Position numbers and translations under genes: made by a program. From assembly GCA_964019135.1 (NCBI GenBank), contig OZ025261.1, forward strand, positions 29,248,029 through 29,312,028: a DNA stretch of 64,000 bases. Reading direction: 5' to 3'. The notes beneath the pieces are model-generated. The model saw only the letters and a program-made list of their open reading frames with translations, was not told the origin of the DNA and searched no databases. Positions within the stretch are counted from its first letter, which is position 1. Every line of letters starts with the position of its first letter. Below are positions 27,165-40,700 of this stretch, one piece after another. The DNA is from Arenicola marina. Taxonomy: Eukaryota; Annelida; Polychaeta; Arenicolidae.

Positions 27165-27470
27165 CACCAATCCCCTTACACTACACCACACTTCACCACA
27201 CCACACCACCTACGTCACCCCACCTACACCGCAACACCCTACGCCACATTAACGGTCACCACACCCAACACCCTAAACAGCAACACGATGCAACTCACAG
27301 CACTTTACACCACATCACGCTATGCACACAACCATGCCCCCTTACCGCTGTACACCACACCACACCACCCTTTCCGATCCCACTATGCACCACCCCAGCG
27401 TACGCCACACCACCCTACCTCACCCCACTATACACCGCAGCACCCTGCCTACACAACACTTTGCAATACG
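27165..27470. repeat. CA-rich low-complexity tract (unit C, second)
   Basis: A second CACCACACCACC tract created by the internal duplication in unit C. The open frames of about 170 codons here are compositional. Confidence 0.85.
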
Positions 27471-29799
27471 CCAAACCATCACCCTCGCCTCTCGCTTGGA
27501 CTACAACAAAGGGCCGTCCTACCTCGCTGACCTACTCAGTCGTCGCCTCCAGGTCCACAGCCATCCATAAACGGTGCCGATTAGATCCTTGCCCGATGGC
27601 GAGGCTTTTCGAAGCAGGCGTCTGGCCCGATTAGGCGGGCGGGGGGGGGGGGCTTTCATTCTACAGAACATGGCCGCCATGTTTGTTTATGTCCCTGGCT
27701 CCATTAAATCTCGATCTCGGGGCGCTCCAAGGAGATCTGATGTGGTCCGCAAAAATGGAACACAGGGAGCCAACGGGATAGTAAAGATTACACATGTGTT
27801 TGTGGTACTTTTAAATGGATCTATGGAAGATAACAATTGTCGGACAGTTTTTGCAATGGATGATACAGTCACGGCCAAGTGTGAGACTTTGAAGACTTAC
27901 AAGATGAAATCTAAAATTACATAAATGTAATCCTCCATAATTATAGCCGTACGATCACCACATATAGTCGATATTTTATCACACTGGCTTACATAACAAT
28001 GAATTAAATGGAATTCCACATTTAAGCTGGTCACCTTCAGAGAAGACACTTTCGAAACATGCATTCGTCGTACCTGCGCCAGAATGATTCTCACTCATGA
28101 TTAATTTTATTAATTGCCGCTTCCACAAGTTCCCCTGACGTCATGTCTATCGAAACCGAAGTCAAAGTTGAGATCGGGAATGCCTTCAAGACATTCATTG
28201 ACTTTCTAGAATACCAAGACAATCCACTGAACTCCGTTCCGCTAATTATATCAATATCTTATACAAAGATGATATCTCCGCCACCCATGTATACACCCCA
28301 CTACCTTGCCTGAACTTACCTTGCTAATTAACCAAAACGCACTTCTCCTCACTCAGATATTGGCACGTTTGTCATTTCCGTATATAATTAAACGGGACAG
28401 ATATTTTTTATTTTAGTACCACATTCACATTCTTCGTGTTCGCCGTTACCAACCCTCACCTCGCCGGCACTGGAGTTACTTGGCGTTATTGAATTTACAG
28501 GTAATGTTTAAGCATAAGCGAAAGCGGCCCATAAAGAGATGACATGGGCTTCCTCTTGGCGATGATTTTTTTTAACTATCTAATATATTCTTCTTAGCCC
28601 AATTTTATGACGCCTTTTAATAATTTAGTACTAACAAACGTGATACAATTCTCCACTTTTTTATTCGTTACCTTACGACCATATCGAATGAAATAAATAA
28701 GTAATTACCCCATAATAAATGCAGATGGACAGTTTCTTAGGACTTGGTCTATTCTATCGCCAACGTTGGTGCTCCTTCCGCCCGGATACGAAGGCATTAG
28801 ATCATGTGTATCTTATGGGTTATGCCCGGACTGGCGGAGGAAGCCCCAATAGAACGGACCGGTCAGTAAGCCAGTGGGTTGGCTAACTGCTCGTGTCATG
28901 TCTCTCAATATGTATTCTGACAAAATATGGCTACATACTGCCTTCATGGCGTTTTTTATAGAAAGTGAGACGAGAGATCCCTCCGCACAGCACAATAATC
29001 ATTGACAAATGTTGAGATGTTTAATAGTATATATACCCACAATGTTCACCACTGAAAGAAAATGCTAAATAAGCAAATATTACTATTTATATATGTATTA
29101 TTGCTATTCTTACTTGTGTACAATTGTAAAGGACAACATTTTATTTCCGTCGCCCCCCTCTTCCCTATAGTAACGATGTAACGGCTGGACATGGCCCACT
29201 GCCGTTACAACGCAACCCTTCCGGTGATTACGCACAGCTGGGGGCACCATTGTTAGTTCAGCATTCGTCTGGTGTCCCATACATCCCATCCGTCTGGTCA
29301 CATGGTCCGTGTTCAGAGCGGCATTTATGTTATTAGGCTAGGCACGCCTGACTCCCCATAACATGGGGATGCGACCAAATGAGGCGCACGGTAAAAGTCT
29401 GATTTGAACTTTTAAGCTGGATTTAGTGTTAACGCGTCTCCAACATCAAGACTAAATAGGACTGCTGGGATCTGCAGTTTTCCCAAAACCACTGAATATT
29501 ATGTCTTTATTTCATGTCTCGAATGTGAGTTTACTGCCGATAGGGAATAAACACCGTAACCCGCCACGGAAATATATTTTATGCGTCCTATTGTAAAGAA
29601 ACGATGGTTTGTGTGAACCACGTGGCAATAGCGTGGCGCGCACACTGTCAAGGCGATGTGCACGTGGATAAACAGCTGAGACGTGAACACTTTACATATT
29701 GAAATAAACAGTGTTTTTGCGCTTCAGTTTATTAGCATGCATTACTACCATCGAATGTGCATGACTTAGATCAGTGTGTATGCATAAATTTGCTTAAAG

Positions 29800-29985
29800 G
29801 TGCTTAAGCATGAATTAATTTACCAATGCGCTGGCACGAATTATTTTACAGTGTAGACGCACGGGATAGCTTATCTGTGAAAAACATGGATTAGTTCATC
29901 AGCGTAGAAGCACGAATTAGTTCATCCGTATAAAGGCATAAATTAGTTTGTCAGTGGGTACTAGCATGAACTAGTTTTTAGTGTT
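29800..29985. repeat. Minisatellite, ~32-bp unit
   Basis: About six degenerate copies of a unit resembling GCACGAATTAGTTCATCAGT followed by GTAGAA, starting just after the end of unit C. No coding potential. Confidence 0.75.
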
Positions 29986-30374
29986 GCGAAAAGTTGGCGT
30001 TCTTATGGTAATTTCTCTTCTAATGTCTAAGGGGCAGTCACAGTCAAAGAGTCATTTATTCTTATAACGGGATCTCCAAAAAATGTAAGGGTCTCAGAGA
30101 TTGAAGTAGGCCAATTACCTACAGGTACCTAGCTCTCTAAAGAGCTGGACTAGCACATATTCGCTCATATGTTAGTCACGATAGCAGTGGTTCAAGTGAT
30201 TGTATTTATATGATCCAGTATACAACTTGACAACACAACTTGACAACACTAGTGACACTAGTGACGATAACACAACAAATGTACTGAATGAGGCAGGGAA
30301 TTCGGGATCAAACATTTCAAATTGCTGACATAAATAATTCATACTTATACTCTTTGTAGCTTACGCATGTCATT

Positions 30375-30563
30375 GGGGCCTCCTTGATAGCTCAGTGGGT
30401 TAGACCGCTCGCCTTGTGTGCTCTGACCATTTGAGAGCCTAACGGCCCGTGGATCGGTACTTCGCACCCCGCTGTGGGGTTTCCCCCCGCGGGCGCTTTC
30501 CCTTCCTTCTCCCCATGTGACCAAAACTGGTTAACGCTTCCTGAATATGCAACCAACCAACCA
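30375..30563 (+). mobile_element. tRNA-headed SINE with AACC tail
   Basis: The element starts GGGGCCTCC. It has a pol III A-box-like word (TAGCTCAGTGGGTTAGA) and a degenerate B box (GTGGATCGGTACTTCGCA), followed by a tRNA-unrelated body and an AACCAACCAACCAA tail. Flanks 30,363-30,374 (ACGCATGTCATT) and 30,564-30,575 (ACGCATGACATG) match apart from two bases, fitting a target-site duplication. It is not a functional tRNA gene, because the cloverleaf does not close. It shares the GGGGCCTCC start with the SINE at 44,351-44,537. Confidence 0.75.
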
Positions 30564-30575
30564 ACGCATGACATG

Positions 30576-33500
30576 TACCGGGCTCCTGTCCTCTCCACAG
30601 ACTGAGGCTCATTAATGTGTTAACTTGCCATACGAGTTATGCATTATACGTGATAGTAGCGGTATTTTATACGGCGGATGCATTATTCACGACACCAGCA
30701 GCTATATCAATGAGGTATCTCAATTTCCATGCGTAGCCGTGAAGTATATCAACACGATCCCTGATAACGTATTTCTTCATATAGAAGCCAGATATAATGT
30801 CTAAGTCAGTTTCTCACTTGGCCAAATGGTTGATCATTACACAGTGGACGTCTTCACATAAACAGTACATCAGTTTATAAATATTAATTATGTCATGAGC
30901 CTAGCATCGGCAACTTGCAGAGAAGCCATATCACTGTCTTTCACTTCCTGTAAATAAACTGGTTCAACGGCTTAATTGAACAGATGGATGACAACGTGAT
31001 CCCTCGAGAGACAAGCATCTTTGTCCTAATACGCATTTTCCGGTCTAAATAAGTAAAAGCCTATAAAGCGAGTAATTCCTTGGAGGCATACCCGAGCCAG
31101 TAATACCTTTGAGGCATACCCGAGGTTTCCGGCGACCTTGAATCAGGCGATCGTCGCTTGGTGTCGCTGCTGTGGCGGTCGCTGACCCGGAGTGAAGCTT
31201 GGTCCCTGGGGCATTCACCTCAATACTGTGAAACATCGCGTGAATTCACCACAGTGAATGGTTAATGCGAGTACGTCTAAGAGCGCTCCGGGCGGCGTCG
31301 GCTTTCGCTCAGGGATCAAAGCGCTGTGTTATTCTGCCATAGCCCTATGTACCAAACAAATATCTATTTATGGGGTTGTTGACTGCTGAACAAGTTGCGT
31401 TGTTCATATGATGCAATCTGCGTTGTAAAGGACTCTTTTGGTCTTTGATTGCTTCCTCAAGCTGGTTTTCAAAGAACATATTTAACTGCCACAATAGTGG
31501 TTACATGGTTGCTTGCATGGTCACATTTTCCTGTGTGATTACGACGCACATTAACTGCGCTCAGTGTTAACAACGACCTGACCCGGATGTTCGTGCCGCA
31601 AATACCCAGTTTTCTTAAAGAAATCTTTGTTCGTCTATGTGTATTCAGATTAATTTTGCATTTGACCGACCCGGCTTCTTGTTAAATTCAGATGTTAGAT
31701 CGCATCCAGGGTATAAACAATGTATTATTACGAGTTGGTGGGCATGTTAACTAGTACAATAGCATTACATCTGAAGGCCGCTAACATGCTGTATTCTGAC
31801 CCAAACCGCCCTGCTGCCCATGCAATCGACAATCGTTGCCATAGCGACGCTGCGTAGAACAATGGAACATGACGTCACGCACAAAAGAATTGTAGTTATA
31901 GCTTTAAATGGCCCGTGTACATGACTAGTTGCCTAGTTGCACGTGCCATGTTTCTTGGCAACGATCTATGGTATCAAAAAGGCCACTGGCAAACTACATG
32001 TGGAAAGGCTTGCGATTTGCGGACAGTCAGCTGTAGCAGCCCTTCATTTTCATTATCCGCCGTAAATAAAAATTGGCGGGCGGCTACAGCTTGATGTCGG
32101 GCCAATAATATTGCCTAACACCCCGTAAACTCGCGCTGTTTTCATAATAATAAACCCCAGGAATTGAGACACAATGGGGATGACATGATATATCGGAACT
32201 GAAAATACATTATTTTGGACAATAACATTTAAGTACAGGCACTCTTAGTAGCCTCGTGTGGTTTGGAACGTAATGGCTTATACAATTTTCACAGGAAATA
32301 AATATCAGAGTTCTTAAGCCGTCCTGTGGCATAATACTTGCTACTCTTCATTGAGATACATAAAGGATGTATAATGAAAGAAATGGGGTTGACATTTCAT
32401 CCTGGGTATAAACATGATCAATATTACGTTCTGTTCTTTCCAAGTCTGCTTGTGAAACTAATACACTGCAGTTTGCAAAGGCAACTGACGCGTGAGTAAT
32501 CCTGCAGCATGGCTACACAAAACATCAAAAGCCCACAGCATTCGATTTGCTGCCTAGAGCCACTATATTAGTCCAATAACGCTGTTTTTGCATCTTACTG
32601 TTAATGGGCCTGGCGGCCCTATAACATGCGAGCTGTGGGTCTTGTGTCATATACCGAAAAGACAATCGGACGCCTAGCACCCCAATGTGTCACCGTCACT
32701 GAACATTGTCGAGCGATGGGCTTTTTGTCACATACAATATAGCTTGCCCGTCACGCCGTTATGTTTTCCTCCGCAATAACACTGAGAAAACAAGAAAATC
32801 TGTAAATCAACTGATTCAGTAAAAGCCTGTATCGGTATCGTTACGGGAGATACACACCACGGTACCCTGTGAAGGCAGTCACACACCTTAACGAACGTGA
32901 CGAAAGTATATCGCGACGACAAACAAACAATCAGTCGTGAACACATCTATATACATACTGACATATGGTGACGACTGATACATACACCATTAATAGTAAC
33001 GCCATTAACAGTGCATGTCGCGAGTTCCTCGAGGTGCCAAATGTATGTAAATGGTGGTATAGCGACATCAATTTGGTGTTTTTTGTTGATGAAATTCCAC
33101 TGTTGTGTCGACCACTATTTAAATAGCGCACACTTAGTCTAAAATGCACGACTGACTCTGGTGCCCCGACTGACATTAAACCGAGCTCTCATATTCAAAA
33201 TGAGCTGACTGTGACTGTGAGCCCGTGTCTAACGTCCCTTTCTCATAGTACACCCGCTGTTATAGATGCAATCCTAATATATTATATTTATATGAGATAG
33301 TAATCTCGTTGCCACTTTGACACTTAGAAATTGAGAGGAAATGCATTGTACCCTTGTGAGCTATTCTGCAACCCGTCATTAAGTAAATACACAAGTTTAC
33401 CCAGAGTGGCAAGAATATAATATTAACAGTGGTAAATTATCGCAGCGTAGCCGCCATGTACAGTCTCCCCACCCCTAACCCCCACCCACAAAACACACAA

Positions 33501-34379
33501 AAAAACCTGCCCACCGCCAACACCCCCGTAAGCATACTCCGTGAAAGTAGCCAATATCAATAATTAAGAGAAAGCAGCAAATTCGGTAAAAATACCGCAA
33601 AATGTGTTGCCAGGTTACAGCATGTTGTCAGGGTGCAGATGGCAAATAAGGACGGTTAGATCGGTAATGCGTCTGTTTGCTAACCGCTAGGGTCTTACAT
33701 ACAATACCACAGGTCGTACTTGTATTATGTATGGCACGTGTGCCCACGTATTTCATCACTGTTTATTGCTTTGAACAGCTTGCTATTGACTAGGACTGAG
33801 CCTTCCATTATTTCCCCAGAATGCTTATTGATATGATCGAATGGGCATGCTCCACTATAGTAAAGGAACCCCACTTTCCCGCCTACTATTGTTGACATCG
33901 CTCTGATACACAACAGTAAAAGGAGAAGCAATAATTCTTGCTTAATGAATCCCCAATACCAGCGACACGTGACTAATAGTTTAGCCTCTTACTAAGCATT
34001 GCCTAGTTCTAGAGTGGCGTTATTGGGATTGACTTAATTGTAAACAATATACTTGAGTAAATACAGGGTAAGAGGGCTGGCATGGTTTTGGGACTGCAGA
34101 CAAAAGACGACACATGAAGCAGGTTCGTAGGCTATTACTTTTTCGATTGTGTCCCATGGAGAGTAAACGCATAAGCTCTTTTAGGGGTCAAACATATGAG
34201 AATGCAAAACATACAGTAGAATTTATAACCGTCATTTTGACACATAATTATTTATTTTTCTGCACCTTTCACAAAACATTATGTTGTTTACGACATGCTG
34301 AATTTTGAGCAGGAACACCAGATATGGAGCAAATTAATGGCCACTGGGGCCCGAACTGCGGGGTGTCTAACGTGGCGTT
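30576..34379. other. No recognisable feature
   Basis: Only short unrelated open frames. A few C-rich runs occur (for example 33,468-33,530). I see no tandem array, terminal repeat pair or protein domain on either strand. Confidence 0.55.
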
Positions 34380-34588
34380 GAAATTAGATACGGCAGTGGT
34401 AGCAATATATACGGCAGATACAATGGTGAGGGCGTGGTAGCAATAGATACGGCAGATACAATGGTGAGGACGTGGTAGCAACAGATACGCTAGATACAAT
34501 GGTGACGACGTGGTAGCAATAGACCCGGCAGATACAATGGTGATGACGTGGTAGCCATAGATACGGCAGATACAATGGCGATGACGTC
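34380..34588. repeat. 38-bp tandem repeat, ~5 copies
   Basis: Units centred on ATACGGCAGATACAATGGTG and then 'acgtggtagcaatag'. The repeated minus-strand peptide 'SPLYLPYLLLPRPH' is produced by the array and is not evidence of a gene. Confidence 0.9.
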
Positions 34589-37500
34589 AGTAATTGTATG
34601 GTGGACCTTTCAAATGCCATGCTAAAGCCGGGAGGGATTTATGAACCACGGCCTCTGATTTGTTCAATTTCTTTTGCAGCTAGAGGAATTTATATGACCG
34701 ATATGCTATAATTATCCGCTGTCCAGTAATAGATGTATAACAAGCAAGATGTGTAACAACGGTGTGGCATGTTTAGTTTAGTCGTCGAGCGTCCCTGTTC
34801 TACTGACCTTACGCTGAGCGTCAACGCTCTGATATTTCGTCATCTCATGAGTTATTTTCTTCAGTTTTTTCCATAATCCAGAAAAACGCCGAAAATTAAT
34901 GACCCAGTAATTTGGGGAGCACAGCCAGCATGTGTTGATAAAAACAACAGTGTGTCAGTGGACGAGAACCGAACCAATGACAACGGCACAGATGCACAAG
35001 ATCTTCTAGTAACTGACAATAGTATGCCCAACACGAAACAGACCACCGTAGGATTGATGATGGACGGCCATAACATCCGCACAGACCTGTATATGATGAT
35101 GGCGTTTCCATGGTAACAGTGTGTTGGACGTTAACCTGCAGATGGTTTCTTCTAAACCAAGACAGCACGAAAGCCAATCAAGATTAAAACATGAGGCTGG
35201 ACTTTATGGGCAGTGCAGTGCGTGCAGAGATTATGGTAACGCCTGGGGGAGCCGATCGCAGACGCAGCCGAGCAATTAATTAAATGACATTCAACTTTTA
35301 AAGGCGAGAGACGCACATGTTGCGTGACCCCATTTGTATCTCGTTGTAAAAACGGGTTGCTTTACCCAGACACATGGATGGCAACTGCAGGTCTATGCAT
35401 ATTTCATGTACTTATGTTAGCTGTCCATTTGTATAAGGATTGACAGGTACCTGTGTGTCTTAGGCCATAGATGCGCCCATAAAAGAGGGGTGAATTATTC
35501 GCAACGTTTGGCTATAATTCGCGATGGCTACTGGAACTTTTAGTGCGAAAGTGATTTAATTCGTATTCTACGTGACCGGGGCGAGACTTGCAAAACACAC
35601 CGGTTTATTCCTCGTCTCACCATAGCTCTATCACATGAGAAACATGAACAGAAAATAAATCGAACTTAAATTCCTGAAATAAGATAGGCAACATAATTGC
35701 CACTTCCGGTTTTATTTGTGCTTTGGATCTAAAGCGATAACGCAGCGTGGCACACCGGAAAGTCAGAAAACGGTACGTTTATTCAAATCGCCCGAAGGTG
35801 TGTCTGCTTTGAATCGGTAAATGTACATTATAGTTCTTCTTGCTGGCGATGTTATTGTAACGTTCGCTGCGGCCACACAGGGAGAACAAACCTCAAATAG
35901 GAGAACAAACCTCAATCTTCTGACCATCTTAACTCAAGAAGCTCAGAGTCGTATCCAATTCGACCTCACCTGTTACCCGTGGCATGAATAGGAGTCCTTT
36001 TAAAATGTACATTGCATCTCTCGCTTCCGAAAGCAATACAATAGCTGACTGAGGCCGGTCCGTTTTCCATCTTCGAACCAAAGAAATGTATTATTCTAGC
36101 AAATGATAGGCTTGAGTCATAAGTGAGCTAAGCTGAATCAATGATTCGCCCTAACATGGAAGAACGTCAGACCCTGGTCTTTCTACATTTGTCGCATAGT
36201 TCTTACCGACGATCAGTATTATTTTAAGGTGACGCAATTGTGCAAATTACTGGATACTAAAAGGACAAGATATGCAGCGATGTTGCGATGGTGTTTAAAA
36301 CAAGGAACACCTCGTACCTTGAGGATACGCTTTGCAAAATTAGTTTTGAGGGATTCATGAGAAGAAGAATGATTTCTAGTGTGATTAATGAAGGATATAA
36401 GGAAATGTCGGTATTTTTTTGCACAATAATTACGTATAATCTAAATTTCAGTTTCTAAAATTGGATTTCATGATCTGTGCTTGTTTGAAAGAGGTATATA
36501 TATATTTTTCTGGAGCATTCCTTCAGGCGTCAGCTTTCAGTTCATCATCCGTTGTGGTTGAGGCTTGTTTCAGAGAAGCTCACTTATTGCTCATGATTGA
36601 CATTGACCGCGATTTCTTATTCTTTTCACCCCTGATACCGCGTGTTATAAGGCTTAGGTAGGGCCCCGGCACTAATTTGTAGAAATGCCCGGCACATGTG
36701 TCCTATCAATTTGCGCAGCGCCGTCGTGCGGCGGAGCCCTGGCGACGTGAGTCTAAAGCAGAGAGTGCACGTTATGGGTTTTTCTCGTCGACGTGAGACC
36801 TGAGACGTGAGATAAGGTGCGCATGGGATGACACCATGCAACCCGATCGATCTGAGTAAGATGTTATGTAAAGTATGCCACCGTCCTGTTAACGTGATAG
36901 ATAATCTTTTGTTTTTTACTGAGGCAATCGTTCTTGGCCCTGGCTTTGCCATGGCTGGGATTGGGTGACACATGGACCACGTGGTACAATAGAGGCCAGA
37001 TATTTATGCCATGACACCACCCACCAATGTATCCTGAACATGTACTGTAAAGTATGCAGAATCGAAATAGCCAGATATAAGTGCGGAGGAAATACTTTCT
37101 GAAACACGCAGTAAAGAAGAGTGCTGGTATAGTATAGCACTCAGATGAATATGGACCGGCATGCAAGCTGCATATGGGTCCTGCGCATGCTGATTCTTTT
37201 TGATGCGTAATTCGTCGTGTTAAGGGACACAAAAATCGTGGAAAACGTTGTTGCTAGGGAGGGGGGTGGTGTAGGAGGGTTACCGTCCCTGGATCAGTGA
37301 TAGCGATATCGGCCTCGAACCCTCTTCCCTCCTCCTTCGCTCCCCGCGCCAATCTTATCTTTCGTCCGCTGCATTTTTCTTTCGCTTCCTCCTCCTCCCC
37401 CTTCGCCTACCCATACTGTTCATCCACCTCCAACATATCAGAGACAAGTGCAATGAGACCACGGCTTGTCGTATATGGTCCTCTCTGAAGTGTTTTAGTT

Positions 37501-37603
37501 GCGTATGCCTTCGTAGATCGGTACTCATGGACCCTCCGTAGCTGATCTCATACCAAGTGAGTGTGATGTACTATTTTTCTGAACTGAAGCAGTGAACAAT
37601 ATA
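34589..37603. other. No recognisable feature
   Basis: Unique-looking sequence with short open frames. A C/T-rich stretch lies at 37,310-37,430. No domain or repeat structure could be supported up to the target duplication of the LINE. Confidence 0.55.
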
Positions 37604-37618
37604 AAAGGTTTTGCGTAT
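37604..37618. repeat. Target-site duplication of the LINE, 3' side
   Basis: AAAGGTTTTGCGTAT, identical to 50,431-50,445 on the far side of the LINE. The poly(A) tail abuts it as a run of T on the plus strand from 37,618 to 37,637. Confidence 0.93.
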
Positions 37619-37768
37619 TTTTTTTTTTTTTTTTTTTGGTAAAATCGTTTATTTCGAATCCAAACAGTTGTGGGTACATAGCAGCCATACATCTGACATA
37701 TAAAACATTAGTTCGCAGCAAGTATATATTTAGGTATAATCTGACAATGTTGTCAAGATACTAATTTA

Positions 37769-40700
37769 CTAAATTGTCGCTAAGTGCTCTTGCATTCTAT
37801 ATAATGTCTCTCTCGATTCTGTACTAAGTATATTCTTATATATTAATGATCGATAGTGCAGTTCTCTTCTAAGGAAAGGGACAGTTTCGCTCCAAGTTCT
37901 TGATTTCTGTTGGGCGTTGCATACCAGCCATTCCTTATAAATAAAATAGGTCATAAGTGAGATAATAAAATTGGTTGTTGTATTCTTGTCACCTAATACA
38001 ACATTATGTAAACAAATATCAATTTTTAATACATCGGCAGCACAAGACCATATTTTCTTTGCATGCTTACACTGGTATAGAAGGTGCCAGACATCTTCCT
38101 CGGTTCCGCATATTTGACAACAATCGCTGCTGGCTTTCCCCCATTTATACAAATTTTTATTACATGGGAGTATTAGGCTTAGTATTTTGTATCTGAATTC
38201 TGCAAGTTTAAGATCTTGAATCTTTACTATACTTCGTTCATATACATCAGAATACGTGATTTCTTGATCAGAAAACAATGTACTTAATTTCCCTTGCGCT
38301 ATAGGTTTTTCTGCCTTTCTACGTAATAGTATATTATAAAACCCTTTACATTTGAGCTTTGTCAACTCCGTTATCATATCTGGGTTGGGGAAAAATGTCT
38401 TACTGTTCGTAGGTACATGATCTCCTATTAATGCAATATATGGTCTTAGCCCTTTCAACAAAAGTGTTATATCATGATACATGTTTGCTTTTCCTAGCGA
38501 CAATCCGTGAATATACGCCTGATCCAGTGATCCAGCGACAAACTTCAGGTGTCTTATATGAGTTATTCCATATTCAATAAAGTGCTTAATATATAAACAA
38601 CGTTCCTTATTCTTTACATCGGTGTAGGAAAAGTTGTGATTTCCCCAGATAGCTTGGTTTAGAACTTCATCCTTATGTTTTGGTTTCATTGGTTCTTTCA
38701 GCTTACTATAAGCTATAATAATTTCTTGATAAAATAATGGCAAAGCCATAATAATAGGCAAACTGCCAGCATTAACATGAATGAAATCCAAACAGAGGAA
38801 GCGTGGTCCTAAACTATTCAGGTACATCCGAAATAGAAAGTTCCAGTTATCAAGTTCACTGGTAATCCGTTTAACCCATGAAAATTTTATGGCATTAATA
38901 TGAGATTCGACGTCTATCATGTTGACACCACCTTGAGTGACAGGCTGTATCAATACGTTGCGCTTGATGCGATCCCGTGGTCCCCATATAAAACCATAGA
39001 ATATTTTGTTTAGCTTCTTTATAATCCCATCTGGAATCGTGCAATGTGTAGCTAGAAATGTGATTTTAGGTAGTGCGAGTGTTTTGATTATCAGAACCTT
39101 GCCAAATATAGTTAGGTTCCGTTTTTTCCATACATTTATCTGTCTTTGAATATCATTTAGTTTTTTTGTCCAATTAAGTTGTTCACATTTTACTTTGTCA
39201 TGGCCGACATATATGCCTAGACATCGTATTGGCTCACTGGAGAACTGAATCCCGTGAATAATTTTATTGCTATCTTTTTTACTGTCTAAATGTACACCTA
39301 TACATTTGTCTTTGTTGAGCCGTGGTCCTAGGACTTTACTAAACTCATCAATTTCATAAAGGGCTATTGGTATTTGTTGCTCATTTTTCATGAAGAGGAT
39401 ACCATCATCGGCATATTGAGTTATTTTCAGAATGCATCTGAGATCATTAAAGTTAATCTTAAGACCCTGAAAATCTTGGTTTTGTTTCAGTCTTGTAGCT
39501 AAAATTTCTACAATAAACAGTAAGGCAGATAGTGGACAACCTTTGTTTTACACCTCTGTTTATATTAAACGACCGTGATAAATGTCCGTTGCGAGCAGAT
39601 GGGCGGGAATAGATGGTTTGTACCCATCGTATGAAATCAGGCCCGAAGTTAAACTTTTGAAGTATTTGGAACATAGGAGCCCACTCCACCGAAACAAAGG
39701 CTTTTTCAAAATCCAGAAATAAAAGTATACCGTCTCTTTTACGCCTTGCTGAGTGTTCTATGACATCGTCAACTAATCGAATATTGTTACCTATAAATCT
39801 ATTTTTAATAAATCCCGTCTGGTCTGGGCTTATGATCTGTCCTAGCACACTGTGTAATCTGTTAGACAGTATAAAGGCTAGAATCTTGTAGTCTGTATTT
39901 GTCAGGGTAATAGGTCTATAGTTTGATATATTTTCTCTACTACCTTTCTTAAAAATTAAAGATATCACGGATTCATTTTGAGACAGAGATAGTTCTCCTG
40001 TTTCAAACGCTTCATTGAAGACTTTGACAAGTACTTCCTTTAGGTCGATCAGAAAGTGCTTGTAAAACTCAGCACTTAAGCCGTCCAACGATGGACTTTT
40101 GTTAACTTTTAGTTGTTCAATTGCTTTTTCACATTCGAGAAGAGTAATTTCACCTTCACACTGAGTCCTCAATTCATCGTTTAGCGCATTATCTATCTTT
40201 GTTTTTTCCAAATATTCCTTGATCTCGTTTTCATCAATACTCTTAGTACTATACAGTTTTTCATAGAAACGAGCGGCCTCCTCTATGATGGTATCGTCAT
40301 TATCATATTCACACCCTTTATCATCGGTAAGCTTATCGATTCGGTTACTTTCCTGACGATGTTTTTCCAAAGAAAGGAAAAAAGGTGTTGATCGCTCGCC
40401 CTTTTCTACCCACTGAATTTGTGAACGAATCTGGGCGCCTTTAGCACTTTGATATGTCAGAGAGTCTAGCTCTGTTTTCAGTGATTTCCTTAATGAAGAT
40501 TTACATATATCAGAATTAGTATCGTCGTTGTCATTAATTTCTTTCTCCAGTTCTCTAATTCTATCGTTTCTCATTCTCTTCATCTTCATCCCATATCGAA
40601 GTGAGAACTCCTTTATTCTAATTTTAGTAAAATCCCATAAATCTCTGTAATTAACTACGTCTATTAATTCTCGTTCAGTATCGTGGATAATACTTTTAAT

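Larger units (their letters stand above)
23700..29503 (+). repeat. Unit C of the ~5.6 kb tandem duplication
   Basis: The second complete unit, directly following unit B. It starts at 'cccatccacattagtcgta', and homology to unit B stops at 29,503 just after 'ccactgaatattatg', about 19 bases before the point where unit B runs into this unit. It contains about 500 extra bases at 24,830-25,330 (C/T-rich, unmatched in unit B). It also has an internal duplication of the CA-rich and 'tttgataatctg' segment (26,550-26,950 and 27,040-27,560). No gene is supported. Confidence 0.85.

Noticed and set aside
26591-27634. Long His/Thr/Pro-rich frames
   Set aside because: They arise from the CACCACACC low-complexity tracts found in all copies of the 5.6 kb unit, and the frame is not preserved between copies.
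12262-29503. Tandem units as long terminal repeats of one large element
   Set aside because: The units are directly adjacent and homologous over their whole length, so they form a tandem duplication and do not flank an internal region.
30375-30470. A tRNA gene
   Set aside because: A- and B-box-like words are present, but the acceptor and anticodon stems do not form. The AACC tail and flanking duplication indicate a SINE.
34269-34620. Frame with repeated YLPYLLLPRPHH peptide
   Set aside because: Produced by the 38-bp tandem repeat.
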